This document shows, piece after piece, positions 1-8,577 of a DNA stretch of 64,000 nucleotides. The DNA is taken from positions 24,738,001 through 24,802,000 of the forward strand of contig OZ316891.1 in the NCBI GenBank assembly GCA_973895155.1, in the 5' to 3' direction. Position numbers and translations under genes: made by a program. Positions within the stretch are counted from its first letter, which is position 1. Each line of letters starts with the position of its first letter. Under the pieces are notes generated by a model. It was given only the letters and a program-made list of their open reading frames with translations. It had not been told where the DNA came from and did not search any database. The DNA is from Marsupella aquatica (lineage: Eukaryota > Marchantiophyta).

Positions 1-2
1 AG

Positions 3-890
3 CATCGGTTAACGCAAATTTTTGGCCTACCAACCGGGCCGGTGCCAGTGGAAATCCGAATTCGGGATAAGGAGTATACGCCGCGGCACTTCAAACCCGA
101 GGGTAAGACGGACAACGGATACAAGCAGGGGGCGTGCACCAACTTAACCTGTATGGAGCGGCTTAACTTCATACGGACTACCCTACACATGATTGAGCCA
201 CGATCCGAGATTTCCCTCTGCACGATAGTGCAGGTGGAACAGTACAAATGACGAAACTGGGCCCAATTCTTCTACTGAAGATTCTCGGGGGAGCTGAAGC
301 GGGCTCAGGGTGGTATGGCTATTGGAGGGAAGACTTACTTGGGGAGTCATATCGCCATTATCCTCGCCTGGTACAAGGCACGATGGGAGGCCAGAGGAAA
401 GAATACGGCCACCTCAGCCCCGGGTAATGACACCCCCGCCCAAGAGGAGGCAACCCCGACTACGCGGACTATTGTCCCTCGGACAAACCCCGAGTCAGAA
501 GCCCCGACTAATACTCCGCAACCGCACCCTGCGGAAATTCCACCGCCTCCTTCCGTTGAGCCTCCGCTACCTGCAGTACAACCACCCCCAATCCCTCCAC
601 CACCTGAAGAAACCTTCCCCTCCCCAGCGCTGACTACGGAGGAGCTCATTGCCCCTGCCGAGGAACCACCGGTACCCGAGAGGATGGAGGACTACCAAGT
701 AGCCCCGGGGACCATGGCCTACGACCTGGTCCAGAAGTTTAGCCAGACTATGTCTGGGGAGTTGGCGACATACATCGGACAACAAGTCTCGGCGTACTTT
801 CAGCCAGCCTTCTTCATGTTAGAGCACCAACCACGGATTGTCTGCCGCTTGGAAGAAGAACTCATGGCGAAGGGGAATGAGATCGGGCGT
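3..890 (+). pseudogene. B LTR-encoded ORF, middle part (5' LTR copy), broken
   Basis: This is the 5' LTR copy of the ORF that lies at 28804-31325 in the 3' LTR. The frame reads the FGLPTG motif and the NGYKQGAC motif of the shared LTR-ORF domain, then a Pro/Glu-rich linker (about 420-700) and the start of a coiled coil. Two TGA codons interrupt it at 249-251 and 276-278. In both places the 3' LTR copy has CGA, so these are C-to-T changes after insertion. A1 then cuts the frame at 890. Function of the protein is unknown; the relationship to the 3' LTR copy is direct. Confidence 0.85.
886..890. other. Target site duplication GGCGT, left of A1
   Basis: GGCGT ends at 890, immediately before TGTGATGCC of the A1 LTR. 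The same five bases occur at 20910-20914, right after the last LTR base. In the uninterrupted 3' LTR of B the site appears once (near 30817-30821). Confidence 0.95.
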
Positions 891-1005
891 TGTGATGCCT
901 AGACAGGAATCACTCGGCCGGTTAAGTGGGTAAAGCAGGAAGGCACCCTAGGAACACCTTAGTATAGTGACAAAACAAGGAAAATATAAACAATTAGGGG
1001 CAACC

Positions 1006-4000
1006 ATGGAACCCGGGCCGAGGCCGGAGGTAAGGCTGAGGGTGAAAACCCGATTAGGGTTAGGGCGCGTTAAGCGTCGGCGGCTAGGAAGGATCAACGG
1101 GAAGAAGGACCGGCAGAGGAGAGGGGTAAGGAGCGCTTGCAGGAGATGGTGGCTCATTTGCGAGCACGAACTAGGCAGACGACTACGGGAGGCCAACTAC
1201 TATCAGCTGCTTAGGCAAGCACTCGGGGAGAGAATTGATACCGACGATCGACCTAAGGAGGGTATGAGCAACGTCAATCAAGCGGCACATTTCTGGGGAT
1301 GCCTGTTCGAACGGGCAACTGAGTACATCAAGACTTACGAGGATGAGGAGTCAGAAAGGGCAGCTCGAGAACGGCAAGAGCTCGCTCGATTGTGGGAGCT
1401 GCAGAAGACGGCTTTCTTAGGAGGCGAACTCATCAAGGACGAGTTCCTGTGGACGCCTACTTCCAATCAACTCGACGATCTTCTGTTTTGCAAAGACAGC
1501 GTCGTCGGCATCCGAGAGGCCATCAAGAACTGCAACGACATACACTGGGAATTAAAGGGTAGCACGGAAAGGTGGACCCGGGCAACGGTGCTAGGAGAAA
1601 CCTCCACGGCAGCAGAGATGAAGAGGAAGGGAGCCATCAACGATGAAGCCACCCCGGCAAAAAGAACAAGGTCGGCGGCACCAAAGAAGCCAGCCGAGCA
1701 GCAGAGCAGGAGGCAGGGAGAAGCCGAAGAGGAGGAGGTCGATCCCATCAAGGCCATTCCAACCAGGGATGACACCTGGAAGGGCTGGGCGGCAACCCTA
1801 CCGGTGGGGGTGCAACTACATTTTGCACGGGAGGAGGATGCATGCTTTACGGCCATGCAGACCAAGAAGTACCAAGGCTTCATGGCCGGATCCGGCTTGG
1901 AGGCCTTTGTAAGATTACCATGGCTGAAGCCGGAGGTACCGGAGTCAGACCTATTAGAATTCGTGGGGTCATGGGAACCCGAGACCAATTGCACGAGGAT
2001 ATATGGGAAGGATTTCTATCTTACTCCCAAGGTAATTGCCGAAGTGTTTGGCCTGCCGATAGGCAATAAGACCAAAGTTGATACCAGGAAGACCTTGCCT
2101 GACAAGGAGTTCCGGTCGTTCCCCGGGCCATCAACGAAGAATGGCTTCTTCCGGAACACCTGCACCAACCCGCACATAGGAGAGATGATCGACTTCTTGC
2201 GGGTGACCATGCATTGTAACTTGCCGAGGGCAGAGATTGGCAAGGCACAGGTCTATCTGGCAGAAAGGCCAGACCCAAGTCGGGACTACAACGGGTACCT
2301 CCTCAACCAATTGAAGAAGATCTTAAAGGAGGAGCAACAGGTAATCGGCATGGGGAGCGTGTCGTGGCTTGGCTATCACATGCCGCTGTTGTGCCGGTAT
2401 GCCAGAGGTCAGACTTTTGCCCCGGTACTTCCCCTGCAGGTAAGGGCACCCGAGGAAGCTCCAACGCCGAGGCCGTTGGCTGAGAAGCCTCAACCACCTG
2501 TTAGTCCTACGATCGAGCAGGTGTTTAGGCCCAGGAAGGAGGACTTGCCGATGCAGCAACCAGGCATGCAGAGTCTGCTGAAACTACTGGAGAAAGAAAA
2601 GAAATCGGCATCGGCAACAACAACGGCAACGGCAACAATGCAGGACACTACTACAGAGGTAGGCCTACACCGGCTCACAAGAGAAAACCCCTTTGCTGGA
2701 AACAAGGAGAGAATCAGGCCGGAATCCAAGCCAGGTGTTCGAATGTACGTGGGAACCTCAAGCTCCGAATCTGAGGCAGAATTGCCTGAAGCTCCTACCG
2801 ACAAAGAGGAGAGGGAGAAGCCGGACGTCCAAGAGGTAGAGGAGGCAGTGGAGGACTGCAACCATGATAATTCCGGCTATGGGTCGGACCATCACGTTCC
2901 AGGAGTAAGGACCTGTGGCCGGTTTGTCCCCACACTTCCAAGGGTAGTGCGAGGGGACCCCAACCAGCAGAGTAGCCCTGAGTCTCCCCCACCAGATGTT
3001 GCTCCCCCGAGCTTCGACGGCATAAAACAGACGGTGCAGGAATTTCAGGAGCGAATCAAGCAGGAGGAAGAGGCCGCCCTGGCTAAGGAAAAGGATTTAC
3101 CAGGAGGAGATTGGCCGGAGGACATCAGGCGGCTAGCCAAAAAAGGAAGCAAACCTCTAGCCACGATTGAAGAGATCCGCAGGACGGCTTGGGAGCAGAG
3201 GCCACGATGGGCGATGCCGATCACTTCTACTTACTCCACCTACGCTAAGAATAGAGCCATGGAGTATGGTGAGATGTGTGGGGAACTTGCGCTCGGCATC
3301 TTTGGAGAGGAGTTGGAGGTAGGACCCTTTTTCCATAGGGAGCAGTTGGAGAAGCACCAATTAGAAGAAGCGGTGGCTTTAGAGAGAAGCAAGAAGGACG
3401 AGGTCATTCGGCGGCTTAGGAGGATGGAAGCCGAGATTGAAGATCTAAGGGCGGCCAAGAAAGCCCAAGATGAACTGCGGATTAAACGACATGAGCTGAA
3501 CATCATGCAGGGGCAGTTGGACACCGCGCAGGCTGATAATCAGAATATCAAGGATAAACTAACTCAGACGCAGGAAGAATTGGCCGACACGATCAAAGAG
3601 AGGGAGAAGTGGAAGCAAGAGCTGAAGAATACAGAGGAGGCCCACATAACAGCCAACAGCCGGGCCATGGCGGAGACCCAAAGAAAGGAATGGGCGTTGA
3701 AAGGGGAGCTCGAGAAAATCCGTGGAGCCCTTGAGCAGAAGGAGGTCGAGTTAGGGAAATCCTATCAAGGGATTATGGCGCTGCAGCAGGAGCTTGCGTC
3801 CCTGACGGCCAGCTTCAAGGCCGACCTAAGGGAGAAGGACGAGATGCTCGAACAGACTTACGCCAAGATGAACCAGATGGAGTCTGTCATCATTGCAGAG
3901 CTCGACAAGGAGCTAAGAGCAACCCAGGAGGAGAGGGCTACCTTGAAGAAGGAATTGGAGGAAGCCCACAGGGAGCAGGAGGAGGCCAAAAACGAGCTGG

Positions 4001-4593
4001 AGGGGGCACGTAAGGACCTGGATGAAACCCAAGAGGAGTTGGAGGAAATCACGAGGAAGATGGAGAACCTACAGCGGCGGGCCGGCAACCAAACAGAGCG
4101 GCTAAAGAAACAAGCCGCAGTATTTAAATGCTTAGCTGCAGCAGGTCCATCTCCCATTGGGACAAACCAGTTACCAGGGGTGGTAATTGCCGAAGGACAA
4201 GCCGCGTCAACTGCACCAGTGCCGGAAGTAAGTGGGAAGGGGAAGGGACCAGCTGCCGAGCCACCAACGAAGAAGAAGCGGAAACCTTCAGGGTCAAGGA
4301 GTAATACGACTTCACAGGCCGTGGTGATCAAGGAGGTAGACCCAGCACCGACCCCAGACAGGGTCACGGCTAAGGATCCAACTACCCTAGGGGAAGGGGA
4401 AGCCGAAGCCGTGGGGGTGGCTGAAGCCGAAGCCGTGGGAGTTGTCGAGGCTGAAGCCAAAGGTGGACCCAGTCAGGCCGATGGAGAGTTGACTCGGTCA
4501 AGGGCAGGTAATCTGTCAGTAGGCGGGCCAACGGCAGTGGCTGAGGAGGAAGTGTTGGGGGCGTCCATTGAGGATCCACCACCGGTGTCGTGA
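1006..4593 (+). CDS. LTR-encoded coiled-coil protein, family A (1195 aa)
   Basis: Intact frame lying wholly inside the LTR. The ATG at 1006 sits in a good plant start context (CAACCATGG); an upstream GTG is not a credible start. Residues 1-60 are very basic. A basic linker around 215-245 (KRTRSAAPKK) precedes the domain shared with the ORFs of B, C and D: GLEAFVRLPW, then VFGLPIG near residue 347, then NGFFRNTC. A serine/acidic linker follows, then a long heptad-rich coiled coil (about 780-1035), an SV40-like basic cluster KKKRK near 1089, and an AEAVGV repeat near the end. There is no membrane segment or signal peptide. Function is unknown; nuclear localisation and self-assembly are inferences. 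The homologous ORF of D is outside the LTR. Confidence 0.85.
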   Translation: MEPGPRPEVRLRVKTRLGLGRVKRRRLGRINGKKDRQRRGVRSACRRWWLICEHELGRRLREANYYQLLRQALGERIDTDDRPKEGMSNVNQAAHFWGCLFERATEYIKTYEDEESERAARERQELARLWELQKTAFLGGELIKDEFLWTPTSNQLDDLLFCKDSVVGIREAIKNCNDIHWELKGSTERWTRATVLGETSTAAEMKRKGAINDEATPAKRTRSAAPKKPAEQQSRRQGEAEEEEVDPIKAIPTRDDTWKGWAATLPVGVQLHFAREEDACFTAMQTKKYQGFMAGSGLEAFVRLPWLKPEVPESDLLEFVGSWEPETNCTRIYGKDFYLTPKVIAEVFGLPIGNKTKVDTRKTLPDKEFRSFPGPSTKNGFFRNTCTNPHIGEMIDFLRVTMHCNLPRAEIGKAQVYLAERPDPSRDYNGYLLNQLKKILKEEQQVIGMGSVSWLGYHMPLLCRYARGQTFAPVLPLQVRAPEEAPTPRPLAEKPQPPVSPTIEQVFRPRKEDLPMQQPGMQSLLKLLEKEKKSASATTTATATMQDTTTEVGLHRLTRENPFAGNKERIRPESKPGVRMYVGTSSSESEAELPEAPTDKEEREKPDVQEVEEAVEDCNHDNSGYGSDHHVPGVRTCGRFVPTLPRVVRGDPNQQSSPESPPPDVAPPSFDGIKQTVQEFQERIKQEEEAALAKEKDLPGGDWPEDIRRLAKKGSKPLATIEEIRRTAWEQRPRWAMPITSTYSTYAKNRAMEYGEMCGELALGIFGEELEVGPFFHREQLEKHQLEEAVALERSKKDEVIRRLRRMEAEIEDLRAAKKAQDELRIKRHELNIMQGQLDTAQADNQNIKDKLTQTQEELADTIKEREKWKQELKNTEEAHITANSRAMAETQRKEWALKGELEKIRGALEQKEVELGKSYQGIMALQQELASLTASFKADLREKDEMLEQTYAKMNQMESVIIAELDKELRATQEERATLKKELEEAHREQEEAKNELEGARKDLDETQEELEEITRKMENLQRRAGNQTERLKKQAAVFKCLAAAGPSPIGTNQLPGVVIAEGQAASTAPVPEVSGKGKGPAAEPPTKKKRKPSGSRSNTTSQAVVIKEVDPAPTPDRVTAKDPTTLGEGEAEAVGVAEAEAVGVVEAEAKGGPSQADGELTRSRAGNLSVGGPTAVAEEEVLGASIEDPPPVS

Positions 4594-5514
4594 CGGTGCA
4601 AGGGCGCCGTTCCTTTTAGGGAGGGCGGACGTGGAGGGAGGAGGCGTGAGTGGGCAGGGCGGGCACGGATCTCCACGTTTAGGATTAGGATCAGAACCAG
4701 GAGCAGCCCTGACACTTAGCTTAGTGGGATTGCGGTCCCACTGGTAGGAGCAACACTTGTGCTCCTGCCTTGCTGTACATAGGTAGATTTGGGCAAGTAG
4801 ATTACTGTTAAGTAGATTAGGCTTACGATGCAAAGAATGGCGGATCCACTACCAGGATAAGTACCTGGGCAGCGGGGAGCTCAGGGCCTCTTCTTTAGCA
4901 AGTTTTTAGTTTGCACCAGCCGGGCTGGGATCAAGTAGTACGAGAAGCTCTCGGTTAGTCATACAGTGACCCTTGTGTATATTCATGTTTCCTCATGCCT
5001 AAGAGCTGAATAGAGTTGGCCTCACGGCTTAGTTCGCAGAACTTGTGTATGAGATGTACTGTTTGTATGGCAAGTGCATGGTATGACTCAGTCAGAATGA
5101 GTCATTTTGCTATTTGTGTGTCGCATTAACTTGTGTGAAGAGTGCCCACATCAACAGAAGGAAGGAAAGTAAGCAGGGGAGTGAGAGTTGGATGTGTCGA
5201 GCTGAGAGAGGTCTTAGCGGCTTAACCAAGCCTATTGGGGATCATTCCGGCGGCGGAATCCAAACATACCTAACAAGACGGAGGGGAAGACAGGGGAAGA
5301 CAGGGGAAGGCCTATATTAGGCCGGCTACGTATCTCATGACCCGATGAAGGATCTGTCCAGTATATGTATGTAAAATGTTAATAGTAGTAGTAGAAGGTT
5401 AGCAGCGTCCCATGCCGCTAAGCCGCGGAAACGGCCTCGCCAAGCACGAAACCTGCGGGAACCGGCTTGAGCTGGGGGGTTTCTTGGGTTTAGGGAGCCA
5501 TGGGACGCACCACA
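4594..5514 (+). other. LTR-a noncoding tail
   Basis: No credible gene. It contains a GC-rich stretch after the ORF stop, the conserved hairpin at 5244-5259, and a TATA-like CTATATTAG at about 5310, which could be a promoter leaving about 170 bp of R-U5. The tail ends with the LTR terminus GCACCACA. The TATA assignment is weak. Confidence 0.5.
5244..5274 (+). promoter_or_regulatory. Conserved LTR hairpin plus ATACCTA box (LTR-a)
   Basis: TTCCG-GCGG-CGGAA forms a 5-bp stem with a GCGG loop, followed by ACATACCTA. The same arrangement occurs near the LTR 3' end of families B and C, and in B the closing pair changes from G-C to A-T without loss of pairing. Confidence 0.6.
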
Positions 5515-5518
5515 TTTT

Positions 5519-5538
5519 TGGCGCTAGATGGAGGGGGC
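5519..5538 (+). other. Primer-binding site of A1
   Basis: TGGCGCTAGATGGAGGGGGC begins four bases after the LTR end. It starts with TGG, the complement of a tRNA CCA end. The identical 20-mer stands at the same place in B (22418) and C (42028). I do not assign the tRNA. Confidence 0.85.
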
Positions 5539-5583
5539 ATTTCGTAAGCCGTGAGATATGAAGTTAGAACGGAAGCGTAGGTA

Positions 5584-8577
5584 ATGACTGACCTTACGCC
5601 GAGGGAAGAAAGAGTGATTCAACGGGAGAGAGCTCGACTGCAGCAGCTCGCCGGGTGGCATGATACACAGCGACTGAGAGGGGCAGAAAGAGCTGGTAGC
5701 TCCGAAACTGGAAGTGGCGTCGAAGAAGACATACCAGAAGAAGAGTCGGTAAGGAGAAGTGAGTCTCCAACCGACATGGGGGAACCAGAGGCACGGCCAG
5801 ACGAGAGGCCAGGGACCAGATTGAGCCAGCGGTCGCGCATACATTACAAGGCATTTCATGGGAGAGGAGATGAGGATCCGGACGAATGGTTGGATGATTT
5901 CGAGGGAACCGCTGCAGCAAATGGAGAATCGGCCATCAAGATGCAGATTCTTCCCGGCCTGTTCAAGGGTGAGGCTAGGCCTTGGTACAGAGCATTAGAT
6001 GTGGAAGATCAAGCCATCTGGGATATCTTCAAAACACTCTTTGTTAAGGAGTTTCGACCCATTGGAACTTCAGAACTAGCAGTGCTGAAGTTGGGACAAC
6101 TTCGGTTCAAGGAGAACAAATCCTTCAGGAAGTTCTTGCAACGCTTTCAGAAACTGGTAAGACGTACAAAGACCAATGCATCTGAAGGTATGCAACTTCA
6201 ATGGTTGGTGAATGCTTTGCCACAGAAGATGAGTTTTGCAATTAGGAAGGAGAACCCGGAGACCTTAGCCGAAGCAATTAAGGATATTCAATTATACATT
6301 AATGCAGATATCACAAGCCGGAAGAAACAGCTTAAGTCTGAGAGTTCCTCATCAGAGGAGGGATCACCCCATAAGAAAAAAGATAAGAAGAAGAAACATT
6401 CCAAGAAGTCTAGAAGTGATAAGTCAAGCTCGGATAGTGGGAGTAGCAAGAGTGAGTCATCTTCTAGTTCTGAAGAAGAAAAAACTAGGAAAAGGAAGGG
6501 CAGAAGGAGAGGGAAGACGAAAGTCAAGATGGAGGCTAAGCCACCAGATAACATCGTAGCCCTTACCGAGCAACTTAAGGCTATCATTGCAGAGGTAAAA
6601 CCAAAGAAGAAGGTAGTACAGGAGGATAGCTCTGTATGGTGTGCCTTATGTTATAAAACCGGACACCATAAAGATGCTTGTCCTAAGCTTAATACTAATC
6701 ATGTTCGGCATGTGGCCGAGATCAGACCATGTCAGGGAGAAGTAGAGTACTTTTTGGGAGATGCCGCTGATAGTGTTTTCGGCATCAGTGAGACTGGAGC
6801 ACGAGACCTATCCAACAGACCTGCATCTCTGTGGTCAGGGTTAAGGAACAATCCAGGAGAGATGTATCCTCGGATTATTCAGAACCCGTCAGTACCTCCT
6901 AGGCCGAATGTGCAAAGATTTGCGGCGTGCTATAATTGTGGTCAACCTGGCCATTTTGCTAGAGAATGCCCGAATGCACGCAAACAGGGTGATGGACAAC
7001 CAGCTCAGCTATGTATGGGATGCCGACAGGAAGGTCATATGCTAGGTCAATGTCCTACTTGGTTGGCAGGCCTGGCCGCAAATCATAAGCTTTTGCCGAT
7101 CAAGATCTTACCGCCAGGTACTACCCCCGGAGGAGTTCAAATCAACCACATCGAACTAGGATGGCAAGAGGATGCCGAGGCAGAGTTCGTACCATCTGAT
7201 GATGAGGCTGAAGCCCTATCAACCTTCTCAGAGGAGGATTTAGATCATGATTGCTACCGGGTCTCTACTCGATCTACCAGAAGGAAGGAAAGGTGGGATG
7301 GGCTGGCCAAAAATAAAGGGAAGGTTACGGAGGAAAGGATCGACTCTTCGTCAACATCAACAGAAGGAGAAGGGAGGGCTCCGGCAATACAGGTAAGCCA
7401 TGAGCCCACCAGTGAAACCAATCCTTCACAAGATAGCGACTTCAATCGAGATCATCCTAAGTTGTTCTACCCCTCTGTTACGGCTAGTGTTAAGGAACAA
7501 CTAAGAGAATTAGAAACCCTGGAGAATACCGAAGCCATTGCCAAGGATGTAAAACGAGCAAAAGCATTGTTTGCTTCAGAAGACCCAACAGCTGTGGAGA
7601 CTAGCGTGGCAAAACTGGCCGAATCCAAGACGGAAACACCACCAGAAGAGAAGCCGATTGTTCCCTATGACCTGGCTAAAGATGTACTAGAATCTAGAGT
7701 CTCGGCAACAGTAGGTCAACTATTGAAAAATAGCCCGTACTTCCGGAAGCAATTAAGGAAGGCTATTCTCGGCAAGCCGAGATTACCCAAGGTAGCAACC
7801 AGATCCGACGTACTAATGATAGAAGAAGATCAAGGAGCCCCAGCATTACCATTAATGATTCAAGGAGAATTATTACTACGGGTACCCATCGATGGAGGAT
7901 CAGGGGTATGTATTATGATTGATTCAACAGCAAAAGGGTGGGGTCTAACACCGGAGATGACTGGAAGAGTGTTGAACATGGCCAATGGATATCAGGTCAT
8001 TCCGACGGGAGTGTTAACCGGCATCAAGATAGAGATAGGAGGTATCTTCTTTAGCATTAACTATGTAGTAATGAAGCCGGTAAATCCTATGTCATTCCGG
8101 CTATTGATTGGTAGGCCATGGCTGTACCTAGCCGAGGTAATAGAAGATTGGGGTAAAAAGCAGTTCACTTTCGGGACCCCCTCTATCACGGTATCCTGGG
8201 ACACTAAGGATGACCGTAGGAAAAGCATAAGGGAAGTAGATGGGTACGATAGTGGACTGGAGTCAGCCGATGAAGTACGTTGGTTAGAATGCTTCACTAA
8301 CCTAACCGAAGAAGGTGTCTTTGGACCAGAGGTACCCCCCAGCGGATTATGGCAAGAACCAATGGAAGGTGACTTGGAAGAAGAAGACGAAGAGGTCGAG
8401 GACTGCTTTACAATAGAATCCACCTTTTTAGCTGCAATTCCGGAGGAAGTTAAGGATGTAGACCAATTGGATGAGACGGCTAAGTGGGGAGCAGTAGCAG
8501 GGACAGTGGATTTTCTGCAGGCGTTGTGGCAGAGCCGACGGGGTCCACAACGCCATCGATCATCGGCAAGGAATTAA
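5584..8577 (+). CDS. gag-pro: Gag-protease polyprotein of A1 (997 aa)
   Basis: Structural protein with fused retropepsin. ATG at 5584 is 45 bp after the primer-binding site. The capsid-like retrotransposon Gag region covers about residues 95-235 (DPDEWLDDF, EARPWY, FRKFLQRFQ). A Ser/Lys-rich tract follows (about 245-320). Three CCHC zinc knuckles are widely spaced, near residues 353, 449 and 477; the middle one is the canonical CYNCGQPGHFAREC. The aspartic protease has its catalytic IDGGSG at about residue 770 and the ILIGRPWL-like motif (LLIGRPWLY) near 840. The frame ends at 8577 and overlaps pol by 94 nt. No internal stops. Expected to form the particle, bind RNA and process the polyprotein. 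Confidence 0.95.
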   Translation: MTDLTPREERVIQRERARLQQLAGWHDTQRLRGAERAGSSETGSGVEEDIPEEESVRRSESPTDMGEPEARPDERPGTRLSQRSRIHYKAFHGRGDEDPDEWLDDFEGTAAANGESAIKMQILPGLFKGEARPWYRALDVEDQAIWDIFKTLFVKEFRPIGTSELAVLKLGQLRFKENKSFRKFLQRFQKLVRRTKTNASEGMQLQWLVNALPQKMSFAIRKENPETLAEAIKDIQLYINADITSRKKQLKSESSSSEEGSPHKKKDKKKKHSKKSRSDKSSSDSGSSKSESSSSSEEEKTRKRKGRRRGKTKVKMEAKPPDNIVALTEQLKAIIAEVKPKKKVVQEDSSVWCALCYKTGHHKDACPKLNTNHVRHVAEIRPCQGEVEYFLGDAADSVFGISETGARDLSNRPASLWSGLRNNPGEMYPRIIQNPSVPPRPNVQRFAACYNCGQPGHFARECPNARKQGDGQPAQLCMGCRQEGHMLGQCPTWLAGLAANHKLLPIKILPPGTTPGGVQINHIELGWQEDAEAEFVPSDDEAEALSTFSEEDLDHDCYRVSTRSTRRKERWDGLAKNKGKVTEERIDSSSTSTEGEGRAPAIQVSHEPTSETNPSQDSDFNRDHPKLFYPSVTASVKEQLRELETLENTEAIAKDVKRAKALFASEDPTAVETSVAKLAESKTETPPEEKPIVPYDLAKDVLESRVSATVGQLLKNSPYFRKQLRKAILGKPRLPKVATRSDVLMIEEDQGAPALPLMIQGELLLRVPIDGGSGVCIMIDSTAKGWGLTPEMTGRVLNMANGYQVIPTGVLTGIKIEIGGIFFSINYVVMKPVNPMSFRLLIGRPWLYLAEVIEDWGKKQFTFGTPSITVSWDTKDDRRKSIREVDGYDSGLESADEVRWLECFTNLTEEGVFGPEVPPSGLWQEPMEGDLEEEDEEVEDCFTIESTFLAAIPEEVKDVDQLDETAKWGAVAGTVDFLQALWQSRRGPQRHRSSARN
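8484..8577 (+). other. Gag-pro/pol overlap, candidate -1 frameshift zone
   Basis: Pol lies in the -1 frame relative to gag-pro and is open only from 8484, just after TAA at 8481-8483. Within the overlap gag reads GAT TTT CTG at about 8512-8520; the A2 copy has GAT TTT TTG, a possible U UUU UUG slippery site. The same overlap exists in A2, so it is a family trait and not a random mutation. The slip site itself is a guess. Confidence 0.5.

Larger units (their letters stand above)
1..890 (+). repeat. B 5' LTR, left part
   Basis: Nearly identical to 29932-30821 in the 3' LTR of B. It is cut at 890 by insertion of A1 and resumes at 20915. It carries the middle of the LTR-encoded ORF, including a proline-rich stretch. 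Confidence 0.95.
891..5514 (+). repeat. A1 LTR-a (5' LTR, 4624 bp)
   Basis: Starts TGTGATGCCT right after the target duplication and ends GCACCACA just before the primer-binding site. Most of its length is one ORF (1006-4593). The size is in the range of Ogre-type LTRs, but coding LTRs of this kind are unusual. Confidence 0.95.

Noticed and set aside
967-1005. GTG start at 967 for the LTR ORF
   Set aside because: GTG is not a usual plant start; ATG at 1006 has a strong context. The same reasoning removes TTG starts at 22947 and 28839.
1050-1068. Telomere-like GATTAGGGTTAGGGCG
   Set aside because: Only two units, within coding sequence, and not the plant TTTAGGG repeat.
3858-4460. Long minus-strand frames inside the LTR ORF (also 1467-1994 and their copies)
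   Set aside because: They mirror the plus-strand gene, are rich in Ser/Leu from Glu/Lys codons, and have no recognisable domain.
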